Below the pieces are notes generated by a model. The model saw only the letters and a list, made by a program, of their open reading frames with translations. It searched no databases and was not told where the DNA came from. 64,000 bases of DNA from Mesorhabditis belari (taxonomy: Eukaryota > Nematoda > Chromadorea > Rhabditida > Rhabditidae). Numbering within the stretch: the first letter of the stretch is position 1; each line of letters begins with the position of its first letter. Positions 1-16,058 of the stretch are shown here, one piece after another. The stretch is from assembly GCA_958450365.1 (NCBI GenBank), contig CAUEEP010000926.1, positions 1,411,501-1,475,500 of the forward strand. The letters are read 5' to 3'. The position numbers were made by a program, and so were the translations under genes.

Positions 1-720
1 ACTTTTAAAGGAAAATTTTCACTTAATATTAGTAGAATTGATGTAAATTTTAAATTAATTAATCACTTAATAAAAAGAGAAATTTTATTTAATATAATAT
101 TTAGTGAAATATTCAGCGAAAGTCGAGTTGATTTTCCCTGAGAGTAATGATATAATGATTTGATCTGTCTTCGCACTTAGCGCAGATCACAACCCGCTTC
201 CACATTTACTGAGGCAGAAGTGTAGTTGTCGTAGCCGATGATACTCCGATGGCCGGGCTGGGGCGCTCGGAGGGGAGCCCATGGGAGTCGAACCCACGAC
301 TAACCCGCGCCGACGTTGCTCAACTTGGCAGATCGGACGGGGTCGACCACAGACCCTTCCCTTTCTGGGCCCCTTTCCCTGAGAGTTGATGGTTTATTCC
401 CCATTTTGCCCATTTAGTGCCCAATTTTTTTTGATCATTTTATTTTCCTTTGAATTTCCTCCGAAAGCATGACAACCCCTCACTTTTCCAGTAACGATTC
501 TCGTTTTCAATTCGGTTTTGTCAGCAATTCCCCAATTTTTGAACGAATCATTCGAAGCTTCTAGAGTGCAATCTTTCTTTCATTGGGTTCTAGAAAAGGC
601 ACATTCTAGAAAAACATAAACAAGAAAAGCATAAACAACCAAAAAAAAACTCTTATCTTATCTATTGTCTAGAAGATTCTGTTTTGATGGAGAGATTGGG
701 AAAGAAGGGAAAAAAAGAAA
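1..720. other. gene-free stretch with tRNA-like 3' half
   Basis: No convincing coding exon is visible. On the minus strand, bases 350 to 271 include a T-arm-like hairpin (GTGGG-TTCGACT-CCCAT) next to a possible D-arm, but no matching acceptor stem. It is therefore a tRNA relic or a tRNA-derived repeat end. The rest is AT-rich sequence with homopolymer runs. Confidence 0.4.
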
Positions 721-745
721 AGAGAAATAGGTCAAAAAATAAAAG

Positions 746-779
746 AAAGATCTAGGCCCAAACTTGGGCCTAGATCTTT
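746..779. repeat. perfect 15-bp hairpin
   Basis: Bases 746-760 are the exact reverse complement of 765-779, with a 4-base loop (AACT), followed by a run of T. The GC-rich core (TAGGCCCA/TGGGCCTA) stands out from the AT-rich flanks. No function is evident. It could be the centre of a foldback element or a transcribed hairpin. Confidence 0.6.
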
Positions 780-837
780 TTTTTTTTTTTTAAGTAAATT
801 ACAAAACTTTGTTTAGTGATAATAGAATTGTTAACTT

Positions 838-2440
838 TTTGCATATTTTTAACATCTTCCAAATCATTTACGTAACTCATTCGATTATCCCTTTAAAATG
901 ATCAAAATTTTAGCCAATCTAGCGACCGGCTCAAGTGGGCTTTGTAGCAAAAATTGCTCCGAAGGATTTGAGCATAGCGACGCGCAAAACGGCGAAACCG
1001 GAAGCAGAGCAAAAGTAGATAAATTAGATAAAAGCTAGAGGCAAGAATACGGTATCTTTCTAAAGTTGATACGTTTTAGAAAACGCATAAGTCCAGAGTC
1101 CAACCCCAGCTGGATAAAAGTAAAAAAAATGAATCATCTTCGTGAGAAATCGCCGTCATATGCAAGCAACTATCGTATCCGATTATCGGTTTACTAAAAG
1201 CAATTGCTGGTTTTGCCGGATTTTTTCCCAAAAGTCAACTATTTCTGATAAGTGTACTGGCTTGAGCTGCAAATCTCCTCTCCAACATAAGCTAATACGT
1301 TTCCGAATTTATCGAAGAGCTTAGACCAATTAAAACCGTCTTCCAGATGGTAGAATCAATAAAATGAATAGCTTTAATCGATTCTCAGACCTTGAAAACC
1401 CTCGGCTACAAATTCACAGTTCAATATCTTCTTTTTGTATCATCTAGAAAGCAAGAAAAATCACTGTGTAAAGTAACTGGCGAGGTGTTCTTTGTGTGGC
1501 CACGTAACCGCTCGCTTTCTGACATACAGCTTCGGTATATGGGCTTCCCTTTTGGAATCTGTAAAAGGAAAATGGCTGAGTTGGTTTTTGCCAGCTTTTT
1601 TGACACGAATTCTAGAATTTTTTTGACGCGTACTTGATTGACATTTATCTTTTGGGCGAACCGGGAAGTACCAGTTTTTATTGGATTCTCTCGAAAGTTC
1701 TCGTTTGATTGATTGTGAGCAGCAGAGAATGAAATTCGTGTTGCAATTGTATCAAACTTATTCGTGTCGGAAGGAAAATATTTGAATTTCTAGTTTATAG
1801 GAATTCTAGAGTTTAGAGAGTTTAGCGGAAGGTTAGAGAAAATGATTGCTAAATTTTTGCATATTTTGAACATGTTCCAAATCATAGCGACGCCCACAGC
1901 GGCCCATCAGACGGCCCCTCAGGCCCTTGACGGACTTCAAAAGTGAAGCACCCTATACCGAGGCGGTATGCTGGTATGCCATCATAGAGTTTTTCAAATA
2001 ATTTCTGATTTTCTCAAACAAATCACTTGGTTTCCACTGGTGACTGTCAATTTTCCCACCAGTGACTCATGGAATGAGTTACGTAAATGATTTGGAACAT
2101 GTTCAAAATATGCAAAAATTTAGCAATCATCCTCTCTAGCCTTCCTCTAAACTCTCTAAACTCTAAAATTCCTATAAACTAGAAATTCAAATATTTTCCT
2201 TCCGACACGAATAAGTTTGATACAATTGCAACACGAATTTCATGCTTGAGGAAAGCCTTTGCTCCTCTGATGCTCACAATCAGTCAAGTTCAAAAATGCT
2301 TCGCAATCAGAAAGTTCTCGTTTGATTCATTGTGAGTATCAGAGAAGCAAAGACTTTTCTCAAAAGTGAAATTTGTGTCGAAAGGAAAATATTTGAATTT
2401 CTAAATTTATAGGAGTTTTGTCATGATATAGAGTCTACAA
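838..2440. repeat. mosaic interspersed repeat, copies A and B
   Basis: Bases 838-1000 and 1490-2430 carry blocks that recur at 4529-5650. Shared blocks include a direct copy of about 85 bp (1490-1575 versus 4529-4615), a GC-richer block with GCGACGCCCACAGCGGCCCA (near 1888 versus 5222), and an AT-rich block with AACTAGAAATTCAAATATTT. The last occurs inverted at 1730-1890 and 2085-2245, forming arms about 200 bp apart. No coding sequence is recognisable. The arrangement fits a non-autonomous DNA element or nested foldback; the family is unknown to me. Confidence 0.6.
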
Positions 2441-2829
2441 AGGGTAACTTTTGACAAAACTGGTTTGGGTGGGAAAATTGACAGTCACCAGTGGAAACCA
2501 TGTGATTTGTTGGGAAAATGAGACATTATTTGAAAAACTCCATGATGGAAAAGGAAAAATGAGTTCATCCTAGACGATCATCTAAAAAAACCCTTCAATC
2601 ATTTGTAGACAATTTCTTGAGTAATATTTTACGAAAAAAATGGCCTAAGTTTAAAACTATATAAAAGATAAATGAAAATAGAAAAAGACATTATTGTGCT
2701 TAAATATTCTCAGCAAAGAATCACTTGGAGTACGGTAAAATTTCATTTTTGCTTATGATTTTAACTAGCAAACTAGTCGTCTCACTTAAGGACTAGGCTC
2801 TGGCTTTTAATATAGAATACTTGAGCATA

Positions 2830-4246
2830 TACAGTGGCTAAAAAAAGTCTTGATAGCTTTCAAAAAAATTAGCAAACTAGTAGTAGTAGTAGTACTAATT
2901 AGTAGCAAATTAGTATCCAGAAATATTGGATTCAGCCTCGTTTTTTGTTTCATTAAATAAAACAAAGTTAGAAACTTGCAATTAACACAAGATCGACTCT
3001 TTACAAAAACTATTAATAAACAAAAAAGAGTTTTGGTATCTTTTCTTGATTTCTTTTTAAAAGCTGATTATTTCTAACAAAATTCAGTATCGTGTCGAGC
3101 CTTATTTAGCTTTTTTAATCTCTTGAAGATTTTTCAATCTCTTGAAATCTCTTGAAGTCGGTTTAGCATACTTGCGATCAATTTTTCTGCGGTTCGTTGT
3201 GAAATGGAACTCCAAATGTCCTGAGCCTTGTCCCAGGGCTCCTTTTTTTGACGTAAAGCGGAATTCTCGAAATTTTTGCTTGACATGAGCTTATAAATGT
3301 TCATTGGGTTAAAATCCGGCAAATAGGGTCGTGTTCGCAGCAAAATGACGTTGTTGAGGCATAATCAGCCAGGCAATCTCACGAAAATTCGTGATAGGAT
3401 CTTCAATTTTTTCCAAACATCAATTCACTTGTATGTTTTGGATCCCCATCCTGCTGGTACAGCCAGTTTGGACTTATTGCTACATTTGCGTAAGGAAGCA
3501 TATCATTTTGCATCATATCCCGATATTTCACACTGTCTATGATTCCATCTAAAGACACTAAAGGGTCAACTAAAGCCTTCTGTGTCCATAGAATTTGACA
3601 GTCTGTCGAATGTATTCCAAGTTGTATCCTGTTCCAGTGAGTCTCTTGATGATGTAGTTGCCATTACTGTTGAACAAATTGAACAACTTGAACCTAGTTT
3701 CATCACTCCACAAGGCACGTTTCCAATGATCGATCGACAGTATTGGTAGGTGCCAGCGAATTCCAAACGAAGCCTCCTGTGTCCAAGAAGCATCAAAGGT
3801 TTTCGAGCAAGTCGTCGTGAAGACAACTCGAGAAATTTCTATCGATTTCGAATCGTTTGCGAAATTAAATCAATCCCAAATTCCCTTTTTAAGTAGCTTT
3901 TCTGAGGCGAGGAAATGTCGAAGTACCAGAAGTCGAAGTCGAAGTTCTCGAGACATTCTTTTTGGTTGTCGGCCTTTTTCTTTAATCGATGCAATTTCCA
4001 CGCTCTTTCATCCGTTCGCAGAGCCTCCATATTGTCATCTTCAAAACAAAGAAGAGCTTTTCAATCACACTGACTTTGAGTCCGGCTTTTCGAGCTCCAA
4101 CAATTCGCTCCTTTGTGGGACTGTCGTATTGCTTGTACGGCATCTCTAAAAAGAAACAATATCATAAAAATCAGCAAAGCTCTAGCATAACAAAAAAAAA
4201 GAAAAAAGAGAAAAGGTATCAAGACTTTTTGCTTTGGACTGTCGGA
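2830..4246 (-). mobile_element. Tc1/mariner element, decayed
   Basis: The left end at a TA (2830-2831) reads CAGTGGCTAAAAAAAGTCTTGATA. The right end near 4215-4245, read in reverse, contains a matching AAAAAGTCTTGATACC block, so these are imperfect terminal inverted repeats. Between them, on the minus strand, lie transposase pieces in three frames: an N-terminal helix-turn-helix start (MPYKQYDSPTKERIVGA, 4147 downwards), a middle piece with RLRLEFAGTYQYC, and a C-terminal piece with YLPDFNPMNIYKLMSS. The last resembles the usual SPDLNPIENLW motif of this superfamily. Stops and frameshifts separate the pieces, so the element is dead. Confidence 0.75.
3134..4147 (-). pseudogene. Tc1/mariner transposase pseudogene
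   Basis: This is the remains of a DDE/D transposase read on the minus strand. The start codon at 4147 opens about 50 residues of a helix-turn-helix DNA-binding domain, then a stop. The catalytic core is broken over two or more frameshifts (3826-3566 and 3343-3134). The last part keeps the aspartate-containing LPDFNPM motif typical of the second catalytic residue region. No continuous reading frame remains. It sits between two copies of the mosaic repeat. Confidence 0.7.
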
Positions 4247-4528
4247 GGTTATACCTTTTTTCTAAATTTTTCTAAAATCTAAATCTAATCTAAATAAATT
4301 CTAAAAATTCTAAATAAAGCAAATTCTGAGCATGAATAGCAATAAGGATTTGCTGGCTTAGCCCTTAAGAATACGGTAGTTAAAATCGAGAGTGGCTAAA
4401 CGCACTTTTTAGAAAGTACTTCAGTTAGGGGAAAATCTCAATTGAACAGCAAAAAGATTCTTCTTGGAAATCCAAGTCTTTTCGACAAAATACGGGTCTT
4501 TTCATTGTGAAAATCTATCATATGTTCT

Positions 4529-5660
4529 AGCGAGGTGTTCTTTGTCTGGCCACGTAACCGCTCGCTTTCTGACATACCGTTTCGGTATAGGGGCTTCCCT
4601 TTTGGAATCCGTAAAGAGGAAGGAGCGGTGAGGTGGTTTCGCCATTTTTGGGCGTCATCATGCCCAAATCCCTGGGACCAATTTTGGTCTCAAATTTGGC
4701 TCTATTTTTGTTACAAATTTGAGACCCTGTTGAACCATTGTGTCACTCAAACAGTAGATAAATTAAGTTTCCTTTAACGGCGTTTTTTGGCCGCTTTTTG
4801 TGGAAAGTTCCCCTTCTGGGCTAGAATTTTTTTGCTATAAATTGTAGATCCTCTAACCAATGACAACTCAAAGAGTAGTTTAATTGTACGATATCAAAAC
4901 TTCATTTCTTGGTGGCATTTTGTCAAAAGTTTCCCCTCTGGAATTTTTTATACGTACTTGATTGGCGTTTATCTTTTGGGCAAATCCAAAAGTACTAGTT
5001 TTTGCTGCATTCATTTTAGAGTTTAGAGAGTTTAGAGGAAGGTTAGAGAGAATGATTGCTAAATTTTTGCATATTTTGAAAATTTTCCAAATCATTCACG
5101 TAACTCATTCCATTATCCCTTAAAATTATTAAAATTTAGTCACTCCAACGCTCGGCTCAAGTGAATTTTGTAATAAAAATAGAGTCAAATTTGAGGCAGC
5201 TCCCAGAGATTTGGGTATAGCAACGCCCACAGCGGCCCATCAGACGGCCGCTCTTTCCCCTTTACGGACTCCAAAAGTGAAGCACCATATACCGAGGCCG
5301 TATACCATCATAGAGTTTTTCAAATAATTTCTGATTTTCTCAACAAATCACTTGGTTTCCACTTGTGATTATCAATTTTCCCACCAGTGACTCAAGAAAT
5401 GAGTTACGTAAATGATTTGCAACATGTTCAAAATATGCAAACATTTAGCAATAATTTTCTCTAACCTTCCGCTAAACTCTCTAAACTCTAGAATTCCTAT
5501 AAACTAGAAATTCAAATATTTTCCTTCCGACACGAATAAGTTTGATACAATTGCAACACGAATTTCATTCTCTGCTGCTCACAATCAATCAAACGAGAAC
5601 TTTCGAGAGAATCCAGTAAAAACTGGTACTTCCCGGTTCGCCCAAAAGATAACAATCAAG
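4529..5660. repeat. mosaic interspersed repeat, copy C
   Basis: This is the third copy of the family seen at 838-1000 and 1490-2430. The block 5420-5655 is an inverted copy of about 1640-1880, including an AAAGATAA/TTATCTTT-type end and the sequence around GGGAAGTACCAG. The blocks at 4529-4615 and 5222-5310 are direct copies. Copies B and C bracket the dead Tc1/mariner element at 2830-4246. Confidence 0.6.
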
Positions 5661-5934
5661 TACGTGTCAAAAAAGACTCTGGACTGAGCTGGCAAAAACC
5701 AGCTCAGCTGAATCAAAAATTCACTTTGTAAACACTTGCAAAAGTTCTTAAATTCGCAAATCTTCCTTGAAAAGGGCATTGTTTCTGGGGTTTCTGGGGT
5801 TTTCAGGGGGAAATGTCAAAATTTTCAGACATTTTTTTCAGAAAGCCAGTTCAGACAGACCAAAACCCCAATAAATCTAAAAATCCAAAAAAAGACAAAA
5901 AAAAAGGGTAAAAAAAAATTCTATGGCCTATGAA

Positions 5935-6430
5935 AGAGGTGAATAAAGGGATTTTTTGTTGAGAAACTTTACCCCAAAATATTCTTGCTAAAGATTTTCT
6001 TCACAAAGAGATTACGCAAACTAGTACTATTTAAGCGGCGAATCCCCTATCGCCAACTTTTTTCGATAAATTTTCACAAATTGTTTAGCTAATAAAAATA
6101 GTTATTTTTTTTGGAAACAAGAAAAGATTTAGATTACGATCGATCGAGCAAACGATCGAGCAAACGAAAGAGGAAATGCTCACGAAGATGCTCGTCAACA
6201 AGGGGAGGTATGAATTGGAGATTGTAAACGAGATAAAGGAAATGATTCGTGTAAATAAAGATTTGGTAAGATGATGGATTGGAGTACTTATTGATATTCG
6301 GTTCAAAAGCCAATCAAGCCATGGTTTACAGGCAAGAATAACGATAATATTATCTAGATTGAGACCACTTTCTTGAGCCCAGCCACTTAGCTATGTCGCT
6401 TATTGCTTTCAACGGCCCTTGGAACGGCCC
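5935..6430. other. gene-free stretch
   Basis: AT-rich sequence with no open frame showing codon structure, splice sites in register or a recognisable protein. The only open stretch, on the minus strand at 6085-6306, is low-complexity hydrophobic translation of AT-rich DNA. Confidence 0.5.
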
Positions 6431-6436
6431 TTCGGG

Positions 6437-6549
6437 CAATCGTTTTCAAATAAAACGCTAACCTCACCACGCTAATCACCTCGACCACGTCCCCTCGTGA
6501 TCGAGGTGATTAGCGTGGTTGGCTGTTCGTTTTATTTGAAAACGATTAC
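6437..6549. repeat. long near-perfect palindrome (about 50-bp arms)
   Basis: The left arm 6437-6487 and right arm about 6499-6549 are inverted copies. They share AATCGTTTTCAAATAAAACG and CCACGCTAATCACCTCGA around a 10-base centre. The right arm overlaps the D-arm and anticodon-arm part of a tRNA-like sequence, so the palindrome appears to be an inverted duplication of half a tRNA-like element. Confidence 0.7.
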
Positions 6550-6588
6550 CCTAAGGGGATGTCGGGTTCAATTCCCGTTCAATTCGCG
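6491..6588 (+). pseudogene. class II tRNA-like sequence
   Basis: Read 5' to 3' there is a D-arm-like segment (GTCGAGGTGATTAGCG is approximated by bases 6500-6516), an anticodon-arm-like hairpin (CGTTT-TATTTGA-AAACG), a variable-arm hairpin (CCC-TAA-GGG) and a T-arm (TCGGG-TTCAATT-CCCGT). The acceptor halves do not pair, and position 33 of the loop is not U. It is probably a tRNA pseudogene or a tRNA-derived element with a long variable arm. Confidence 0.4.
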
Positions 6589-6837
6589 TTAAATGAGTGT
6601 TTCAAATTTGAGAGAAGGGATCCTTTTAACTCGAGAGATCAAACTATGCGTTAGCTTCAAAGCTCCAAAGCCAGCGGCTGGTTGATGTTTAGCAACGTTG
6701 GTTCAATTGTTGGGGTTATACGTCTCCGAAATTTTCTTTTTTGACTATAGTTTCATTGGATTCTATTGTCCCTCCCCCAGATAATATTCTTGTTTTTATT
6801 TGAATTATTTTCAGACTACGGTCTTATAGTTAAAGTT

Positions 6838-7059
6838 ACCGTATTCTCTCTAATAGTAGTGCACCCGGGCGAGCCGAGTTGATGGCTATTTTACGGTTTC
6901 TAATTTTTCGCAGAAACTCAACACTCAAATCACCAGCTAGATCTCATCGTCAGCTACATTTTCCGACCTCACATCGATAGGTTCTGATAAGCGGTTTTCG
7001 AGATTTCGGGGAATTTAGGCAACGCGCAGGATGCACTACTATTAGAGAGAATACGGCAA
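6838..7059. repeat. short inverted-repeat element (MITE-like)
   Basis: ACCGTATTCTCTCTAATAGT near 6838 is matched in inverse orientation by ACTATTAGAGAGAATACGG at 7036-7057, enclosing about 160 bp. The motif TAATAGTAGTGCAC recurs at 9610 and, in similar form, at 26220 and 33061. This suggests a dispersed miniature element family. Confidence 0.55.
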
Positions 7060-7149
7060 GTAAAGTAGAAAACAAAGCTTGAGTTGTGTAGGAGAATAGT
7101 GTTCTGTTATGACGATAGATTGACCTGGAACTGTTCTTTCGCATCTAGC

Positions 7150-9600
7150 CAATTATAAAAATTGAACTCACAACCTTTAAATTGAAGACAAACATTTTTG
7201 TCTATCAAAAGGCGGAGTGAACACGTCACTTGTTGGGACATTTAGTTAGTCAAATTTAGTTAAATCAAATTAGTCAGTTAGTCAAATTTAGTTAAATCAA
7301 ATTAGTCAGTTAGTCAAATTTTTCAAAATTTAGGCTAAAGGAGGGAAAATTCGGGTTTATAAGGATTTAAGAATTTTATTATTTTAAACAAAACGAGAAA
7401 AATGCCAGTTAGCTAATGGAAAAATGAAAACTGAATTTTTTTTTTTTGTTTATGCCACGTGCCTCCTTTCTGATAAGGCTTTCTTTCATAAAAAGTTTTG
7501 TTTACGATTTTTTTTTACTGTTTATCAATTTCGAAGTATACCATTGTTTGCCTCTTTGCTATAACTGTGTTTATTTCCCTGTCTTATCTCCAAGCCCTCC
7601 ATTTTCTTTTGTTTGCAGTTTGCAAACGTTTTTCGATGAAATTTGGCTTTTTCTTTACGATATTATGTGTTTTACTTCTCAATATTAACTTGTTAACTAT
7701 TTAACTTGTTTAGACTTATAACATTGTTCCAAACATATAGTTTAAAAATCATCATTTAAACTGTCCTACAGTAGGCTTCTGGCGTTGCTCAATTTACTTT
7801 AGAAAAGTTTAGCAATGAATCAAGCTTTCAAATATCTATTTTTCAGTGTCACTCAATTATAGTCGGTGCAAAAGTGTTTTATTCATAAATCAGTTCATAT
7901 ATAATCACAAATTAAGGCATTCTTTGGGGGATATAACTAGGGTGTGTTCCTCGCGAGTGATGCGTTTTTTAAAACGCACACTTGGGAAAAAATTACCGTA
8001 CTTTTAGCAAAAATTATTGCAAAAAAATGACCCAAAAACCACGAGCCCGGCATTATATACGACACTTTTTAAAGATACTCAGCCGTTTAACTGATTTGTT
8101 GGGAAATTCCCTTCCAATGTAAAAAATGATTTTTTTTTTTGAAAAACCTGCGCAAAAAATAGCTTTTATATTTTTTTCGCGCACGCGCTGTTTTTAGAAA
8201 ACGCATTGCTCGACAATTACTCATGCAAATTTACTCGAGTTACTTACTCGCGAGCAACACACTCTAGATACAACCGACAAGGACCTTTTTTTCTAATGAA
8301 TTGGGATTGGATTGGATTGGATTCGATTGGACTGGATTGGATTGGATTGGATTTGACTGAATTGGATTGGATTTTCTGGATTGAATTCAATGAATTAGAT
8401 TTTTCCAATCACCTTTACGCTTGTGTGTGAGTCTTTCACTCATTTCACTCATTTGAAATCATTGTGTGAATCACACGATGATTTCAAATCTGTGGCTTTT
8501 CTATCTTTATTTCTCAATTTTCTATTTGTTCGAACAATTCTACAATTCAATCGGGGTCACTTGGTCATTCTTTTTCTTATCTCATTTCCGGTTGAAATGG
8601 AATATTGAGAAATTTTTGGTGACAAAAAAATGATTTCAAAATAATTAAACCGGATTTTCATCATTGATACGTATAGAACCTTCCGGAAACGTATTGAAAA
8701 AAAGGTTTTTGCTGACACCACAAAACTGAGTCTTCCTCCGGAAAGAGCGTTGTTTGTATGCTTCTGTTTGGTTCGGTTCATTTGATATTTTCCTTGCGCA
8801 AAACAATTTTCTGACACAAGAAAAATGATCATCCGTTTAATGGCGAAATTTTCGTGTTTTTCTTTGCTTTTCGGGGGAAATTTCAGCAATTAGCCTAATA
8901 GATGATTGGAGAATTTAATGATTGATGATTGATTGAAGAATTTAATAAAAAACAGTCATTTTTTTCTTAAATTTTCCTAAAAAACTGAAGATTTCATGTA
9001 AAAATTGAATGACATCATTTTCGAAACACTTGGAATCTTGAAATTTTGAAACTCTTGGTTCAAACCGGTTAAATGACACATAAAAACCTGAATCACTGAC
9101 CAGTTTCACGACATTTTAAAAGTGTTCTCATTTTTGAAACATTTTTGAAACATTTTGAATCTGATCTTTTTGGAAATTATTCTTCTAGACTTCTAGACAT
9201 GAATCACAAGGATTTCCATGGGTAATCGTTTAGTTTTTTCTTTACATTTTGAGCTAAATTAAGTTGTTTTCTAAAAAGTATACTTTAGTTGAAAGATCCA
9301 CTGGCTAAAGAAGCTAATGAGCAGCTAATGAGCAGCTTAAAACTTAACATTTGAAGCTGCTATCATTAGCTGATTGTCATTGGATTGATAGTCACTATCT
9401 AGCTCATCGATTAGCTTAAAAATTCCTAAAATCGACACCGTGTACGGTAGCTTTTTAGACGCGCACTTTTTAGAAACACTTTTCAGCACCTTACAAATGG
9501 AGAGCTGGTCAAAAAAAAGCGTACAAACAGCGCGGCCAAAATAATGCGTTTTCAATAATTCACTTTATTTGTGTTTCTTATTTTCTTTGGATGTAAAAAA
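7150..9600. other. gene-free stretch with simple repeats
   Basis: I see no supportable gene. Contents include three tandem copies of a short AGTCAAATTTAGTTAAATCA unit at 7255-7320, a GGATT-rich tract at 8300-8400, and scattered TTTTAGAAAACGCA-type motifs. Open frames here (for example 8557-8889 minus) lack homology I can name and lack codon bias. Confidence 0.45.
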
Positions 9601-9634
9601 TGATTCTTAATAGTAGTGCACTCGGGCGAGCTTC

Positions 9635-10999
9635 GTTTTAAGAATCATAAGCGCACCTTTTAGAAACTCAAGAATCAATCAGCAAAAAAGAAAACAATTA
9701 AAACACGCACTCGGCGTCGTAACTCCTTCTTTGAGTTAAACTATAGTGTTATACATTTCTGAAAGCTCTTCAAGGGCACAAGGTAATATAATATTTAGAA
9801 ATAGGATTTTGACGCACAGCGCACAAGATGGGATACCAAAAGTTGATTTCAAAGCCTTTCTTTATGAAGAGCGGAACGCTCTGAAACTAGATTCGGAACT
9901 ACGCAAAATTTACCTAGAACACAAATTTGTAAAATTTTATCACAGTTCAAGCGAAAAACCACATTGCCAAATCTCACTTCTTGAGCGGTCTTCACAAAAG
10001 TGTTGGTCAACTTGAATGTTTTTCTCCTTGCTGGGAAAAGAAAAATTACGTTTTAGAGCAATGGAAACGCAACGAGGACAAGGACTCTGGCTTACACAAC
10101 AAGCAACCTAACGGCAAAAGCAAGGCCGCCAGAACCAGTTACGGAACAGTACCTCTCTCAGTCGGTTGACTCCAGATTTTATAACGACTAAAGTCGAAAG
10201 TCGAAACGAGCGACGAACTAAGAACCAGCCGGCAAGCCGAGAGGTTGACAATTGAGCAGGCTGAACAACGCCGCACACACAACTTCTTGATCAAGCTCGG
10301 CGAGTCAGCAACGACGCCAAAGAGCACAAATACGAAAGCCCATGCTCTGGGGTTCCATTATTGTTACTTTTTGTTACTTTTAATTTAACTACATTTTGTT
10401 AAATATTGTTTCCAGCTTCTCCCGCTTACCGCTCAAGAAGGAGAATGGCAAAGTGGTTTCGCAGAAACGGAAAAATTTACAATATGAGACTAAGGAAATT
10501 TGCGTAGATTCCGAAATCATAGTTAGAGCGACCAGCACCTACAAAAGAAAACGGCTTGAAACAACAATTTACCACTTGCTGAAAGCAAAAATACCAATTT
10601 AAATATTAATATTCCATTAGCCCTTGAAAGAGCATATAACTATATTTAAACTCAAGAAAGGAGAGGAAAGGTTTATAGATATTTATTTCAGTACTGTATC
10701 TACTGAATCTTTTTGGAGCCGTTTAAAACGTTTAGAATAAATTTGAGATGAGAAAATGTCAAAAAAAAAGAAGAAAAGAGGTTAACTGAGCTTTTCTTGA
10801 CATTAATTCTGTTTTAAGTGATCCAAAAGTATGCAAGATGTAGATGATTTTATTCTGCACTCAATAAGAATAAGAAACACTTAGAAACTTCACTGCGAAG
10901 GGCTATTTTTGCCGTATTTTTGACCAGCTTTTGACCAGCCTAGAGATGCGTTTTAAAAATCATAAGCGCATCTTTTAGAAACTCAAGAATCAATCAGTT
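9635..10999. other. 1.3-kb segment flanked by 45-bp direct repeats, with coding relics
   Basis: Near-identical sequences containing AATCATAAGCGCA and TTTTAGAAACTCAAGAATCAATCAG occur at 9635-9682 and 10953-11000 in the same orientation. Between them are several open pieces on the plus strand: 9746-10015, 9981-10169, and a charged frame rich in Glu, Arg and Thr around 10190-10330. They share no single frame. The pieces look like decayed coding sequence, possibly from a mobile element, but I cannot assign a family. It could equally be unique sequence between two repeat copies. Confidence 0.3.
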
Positions 11000-11023
11000 A
11001 CTGATCGTCAACGTCCATTTGTT

Positions 11024-11292
11024 TACTGTAAATACTGTAATAGTACCCCACCCCCATAATGACGGTGCGGAGTGTTGCGTAGTCTAGCTTTGAACGAGTT
11101 TTTCTCGACACTGGTTTATGCTACAATGCGCGCTTAGGTATCAAAAAATAGCTGAAATTCAGCGCTATTTTTTGATACCAAAGACGCATTTTTTGGAAGC
11201 ACGAGCGCTTTGAAAAAAATGAAATACTAAAAAACTTTTGCGACTACACGACTGTACGAGGGGGGTAGGGTACTATTACAGTATTTACGGTA
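11024..11292. mobile_element. MITE family 1, copy 1
   Basis: About 269 bp with terminal inverted repeats. The left end is TACTGTAAATACTGTAATAG and the right end is CTATTACAGTATTTACGGTA, with an internal hairpin around AAAAAATAGCTGAAATTCAGCG. Two further copies of similar length lie at 33242-33508 and 45448-45707. No coding capacity. Confidence 0.85.
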
Positions 11293-11660
11293 GAAAAGAA
11301 TGGGGAAAAATAGCTAAATTACTATCTCTGATCCTGAACCTAATTCACTGGGGTACTCTTACAGTCATTTTTCTTTTACGGTAAGTCATTTTTCTAAAAA
11401 GTCTCTTCTAGAGAAAGCTACCGTAAACTGATCAAATCCGGTCCATAAAAATAAATCTATTTTTCCTTAATTATCTTCCTAAAGCTTTTAAAAATCTTAT
11501 TAATCTTATCAATCTTATAAAAATAATCTTTAAAAATCTCGAATCTCTAAAACTTTAGAAATGCTGAAATAAAGAAGATGGGCGATTCAGGGAATTGTCA
11601 AAAGGACCCAAAAGAAGAGAAAAATCGTGGGTTATGGTCGAATTAAAATGAATTTAAAAA

Positions 11661-16058
<4,398 letters not shown>

